This document shows, piece after piece, positions 61,712 through 64,000 of a stretch of 64,000 nucleotides of DNA. This stretch comes from Neorhizobium galegae (GTDB lineage Bacteria; Pseudomonadota; Alphaproteobacteria; Rhizobiales; Rhizobiaceae): assembly GCF_021391675.1 (NCBI RefSeq), contig NZ_CP090095.1:4582001-4646000 (forward strand). The letters are read 5' to 3'. Made by a program: the position numbers and the translations under genes. Within the stretch, counting starts at the first letter, position 1; every line of letters starts with the position of its first letter. The notes under the pieces are model-generated. The model saw only the letters and a program-made list of their open reading frames with translations. It searched no databases and was not told the origin of the DNA.

Positions 61712-64000
61712 ATGGCCGTCAGGCAGAATCCGAAGCGGGAAAAACAGATCGAAAGCGCGCGCAAGCTCGTCGCTGCGAGCAAGGGGCCGCATCTCGACCC
61801 GCTCATCCTGTTCGGCCGGGCCAGCACTGACGACCTCGAAAGCTACACGCCGGACATGCTGGCGCTTTCCGCCAAACACGCGGCCGAGCGGCTGATGGCC
61901 TGGACGCGGGTCCGGGCCGACATCACGGTCGAACCGATCGCCGGTGTAGAGCCGGACGGTATTCCGGTCTCGGTGCTGACCGTCGTCGACCGCAACATGC
62001 CCTTTTTGTTCGACTCGGTCATGGGCGAGGTGACCGCCACCCACCGCGACCTCACCATGGCGGTCCATCCGATCCTGGTCGTGGAGCCGGGCAAGGAACC
62101 GGTCCTGCGCTCCAACGAGCAGCCCGGCAACCCGGCTCATCACGTGAGCCTCATCCAGATCCATCTGTCGCCGCTCAACGAGGAACAGGCTGCTTCGCTC
62201 ACCGAGCGCATCCGCTACATCCTCGACCAGGTGCATCTGTCGATCACCGACTGGGGCTCCATGCTGGAAGTCCTCGACGGCGCCGCCAAGCAGCTCGGTA
62301 ATTCGACAAGCCGCCGCAAGGCCGACCGCGACGAGGCTCTCGCCTTCCTGGACTGGCTGCGCGACGACAACTTCACCTTCCTCGGCATGCGCGAATACGT
62401 CTATTCCGGCAAGGGCACAGAGGCCAAGGTCGAACGCGGCAAGGGCCGCGGTCTCGGCATCCTCTCCGATCCGGACGTGCTGGTGCTGCGCCAGGGCAAG
62501 GACGCGGTGACGACCACGCCGGAAATCCTCGAGTTCCTCGACGGTCCCGATTTCCTGATCGTCACCAAGGCCAATGTGAAATCGGTGGTGCACCGCCGCG
62601 CCTATATGGACTATGTCGGCGTCAAGCGCTTCGACGAAAAGGGCGAAGTGGTCGGTGAGCTGCGTGTCGTCGGCCTTTTCACGGCAACCGCCTATACCCA
62701 CTCCGTGCGCGACATCCCTCTCCTGCGCGCCAAGACCGGCCGGGTGGAGGAGCAGTTCGGCTTCGACCCCGACAGCCATTCCGGCCGCATGCTGGAAAAC
62801 ACGCTCGAATCCTATCCGCGCGACGACCTCTTCCAGATCGATGTCGATCTGCTGGCCCGCTTCTGCGAGCAGATCATGGAACTGAACGAGCGCCCGCGCG
62901 TCCGGGTCCTGCCGCGCATCGACCACTTCGACCGTTTCGTCTCGGTGATCGTCTACGTGCCTCGCGAGGACTATAATTCCCACGTCCGCGAAAAGGTGGG
63001 CGACTATCTGACCAAGGTCTATGACGGCCACGTCTCCGCCTACTACCCGGCCTTCCCGGAGGGCGGCGTCGCCCGCGTCCACATGATCATCGGCAGGCGC
63101 GGCGGCAAGACGCCGAGGATCGCGCAAGCCAAGCTCGAGGAAGCGATCCGGCTGATCGCCACGCCCTGGGAGGAACGCTTCGCAGCGCTCGCCGAGGAAG
63201 GGCCGCGGCTCACCGTCACCCAGGCCTTCCAGGAAGCCTTCTCGCCCGAGGAAACCTTCGCCGACCTGCCGGACATTGCCGCCTGTGCAGCCGGCGAAAC
63301 GATCCGCATCGCCTTCTATCGCCGCCCCGGCGACGCCGCCAGCACCGTCTCGCTGAAGATCTTCCACAAGGACCGGCACCTGTCGCTCTCCCGCCGCGTG
63401 CCGCTTCTCGAAAACCTTGGCTTCCACGCCGTCAGCGAGCAGACGTTCGAGATCGAGGTCGGTCCGGAAAACGACCGCAAGCTGATCGTCCTCCACGATA
63501 TGGAACTGCAGCTCGGCGACGGGCGCGAAGTCGACCTGTCCCGCGAAGGCCTGGCTCTGGAAGAGGCCTTCCTCTCCGCCTTCGAAGGCCTGATCGACAA
63601 CGACGCCTTCAACCGGCTGGTACTGCTGGCCGGCCTGTCCGCCCGCGAAGTCACGGTGCTGCGCGCATATTCCCGTTATCTGCGCCAGACCGGCATCGTT
63701 TATTCGCAGGCCTATATCGCCGATACGCTGGTGAAATACCCGGCCATATCCGCCGCCATCTTCCGCCTCTTCCGCGACGGCTTCGACCCGAAGATTGCCG
63801 AAAAGGCCCGCATCAAGAAACTCACCGACCATCACGCCGAAATCGAAGAAGCCCTCGGCAACGTGCCCAATCTCGACGAGGACCGCACGCTTCGACGTTT
63901 CGTCAATGCGGTCGATGCGACGCTCAGGACCAACTATTTCCAGCGCGATGCCAATGGCGCACCGCACCGGATGTTCGCCTTCAAGCTCGATCCGAAGCTG
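61712..64000 (+). CDS. NAD-specific glutamate dehydrogenase (large type), N-terminal 763 codons
   Basis: Open from ATG 61712 (AGGGGAGAGG upstream) to the right edge without a stop: 763 codons of a protein usually about 1,600 residues long. The opening (MAVRQNPKREKQIESARKLV), TVVDRNMPFLFDSVMGEV, FLDWLRDDNFTFLGMREY, and RVLPRIDHFDRFVSVIVYVP are typical of the N-terminal ACT-like regulatory region of the GDH-180 family. The catalytic domain lies beyond the window. Deaminates glutamate to 2-oxoglutarate with NAD, chiefly in catabolism. Confidence 0.95.
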   Translation, partial: MAVRQNPKREKQIESARKLVAASKGPHLDPLILFGRASTDDLESYTPDMLALSAKHAAERLMAWTRVRADITVEPIAGVEPDGIPVSVLTVVDRNMPFLFDSVMGEVTATHRDLTMAVHPILVVEPGKEPVLRSNEQPGNPAHHVSLIQIHLSPLNEEQAASLTERIRYILDQVHLSITDWGSMLEVLDGAAKQLGNSTSRRKADRDEALAFLDWLRDDNFTFLGMREYVYSGKGTEAKVERGKGRGLGILSDPDVLVLRQGKDAVTTTPEILEFLDGPDFLIVTKANVKSVVHRRAYMDYVGVKRFDEKGEVVGELRVVGLFTATAYTHSVRDIPLLRAKTGRVEEQFGFDPDSHSGRMLENTLESYPRDDLFQIDVDLLARFCEQIMELNERPRVRVLPRIDHFDRFVSVIVYVPREDYNSHVREKVGDYLTKVYDGHVSAYYPAFPEGGVARVHMIIGRRGGKTPRIAQAKLEEAIRLIATPWEERFAALAEEGPRLTVTQAFQEAFSPEETFADLPDIAACAAGETIRIAFYRRPGDAASTVSLKIFHKDRHLSLSRRVPLLENLGFHAVSEQTFEIEVGPENDRKLIVLHDMELQLGDGREVDLSREGLALEEAFLSAFEGLIDNDAFNRLVLLAGLSAREVTVLRAYSRYLRQTGIVYSQAYIADTLVKYPAISAAIFRLFRDGFDPKIAEKARIKKLTDHHAEIEEALGNVPNLDEDRTLRRFVNAVDATLRTNYFQRDANGAPHRMFAFKLDPKL

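Noticed and set aside
61676..63967. A 763-codon leftward frame opposite the glutamate dehydrogenase gene
   Set aside because: It mirrors the real gene; high third-position GC removes stop codons on the opposite strand. No ribosome site and no recognisable protein family, whereas the rightward frame is conserved throughout.

Overview
The window looks like chromosomal DNA of an alphaproteobacterium of the Rhizobiaceae (Rhizobium, Neorhizobium or Agrobacterium-like). The evidence is the gene order rplU-rpmA-GNAT-GNAT-obgE-proB-proA-nadD-rsfS-rlmH-envC-ctpA-rppH, an imuA-imuB-dnaE2 cassette behind an alphaproteobacterial direct-repeat LexA box, a bfr/bfd pair, a very large NAD-glutamate dehydrogenase, and the strong third-position GC bias that fills the complementary strand with spurious frames. 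Genus is inference; no 16S or other marker is present.

Region 1 (1-5525) is a compact biosynthetic-looking cluster. Two leftward genes (FkbM methyltransferase, cut by the window edge, and a CDP-alcohol phosphatidyltransferase) diverge from four tightly packed rightward genes: a zinc-less MDR dehydrogenase, a 6-pyruvoyl-tetrahydropterin-synthase-fold protein without the usual catalytic residues, a GT4 glycosyltransferase and a SAM methyltransferase. A convergent RibD-type reductase, frameshifted in this sequence, closes the set. I do not recognise the product. A modified pterin- or pyrimidine-derived glycoside is a testable guess and the best candidate here for an undescribed pathway.

Region 2 (6903-29875) is a genomic island of about 23 kb inserted at the 3' end of tRNA-Ser(CGA). 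A tyrosine integrase sits next to the tRNA, a 17-bp copy of the tRNA end marks the far side, and matching arm-type repeats lie inside both ends. Cargo, left to right: hipBA toxin-antitoxin; a SnoaL-like protein; a frameshifted short integrase; a redox module (F420-reductase-like oxidoreductase, HxlR regulator, TetR regulator, SDR); a second integrase scrap; a tartrate module (D-tartrate dehydratase, tartrate/D-malate dehydrogenase, LysR regulator) whose TctABC transporter is wrecked by two internal deletions and a frameshift; a complete ribitol-type module (kinase, SDR dehydrogenase, ABC importer, divergent LacI regulator); scraps of an ANTAR regulator and of an HsdR-like protein; a striking 21-bp iteron array; and a small unknown protein. 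Several palindromes and dispersed repeats are shared among the island's non-coding gaps.

Region 3 (29951-64000) is conserved chromosome: ribosome assembly and translation (rplU, rpmA, obgE, rsfS, rlmH), proline synthesis (proB, proA), NAD synthesis (nadD), cell-wall remodelling (EnvC-like factor, ctpA, divergent polysaccharide deacetylase, PAP2 phosphatase, MltB-like transglycosylase), RNA decapping (rppH), iron storage (bfr, bfd), SOS mutagenesis (imuA, imuB, dnaE2), leucine synthesis (leuD, a RidA protein, leuB), aspartate-family amino acids (asd, preceded by a possible Lys/Thr leader peptide), carbonic anhydrase, pdxY, and the first 763 codons of NAD-glutamate dehydrogenase running off the right edge. 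rsfS appears to start at a CTG codon.
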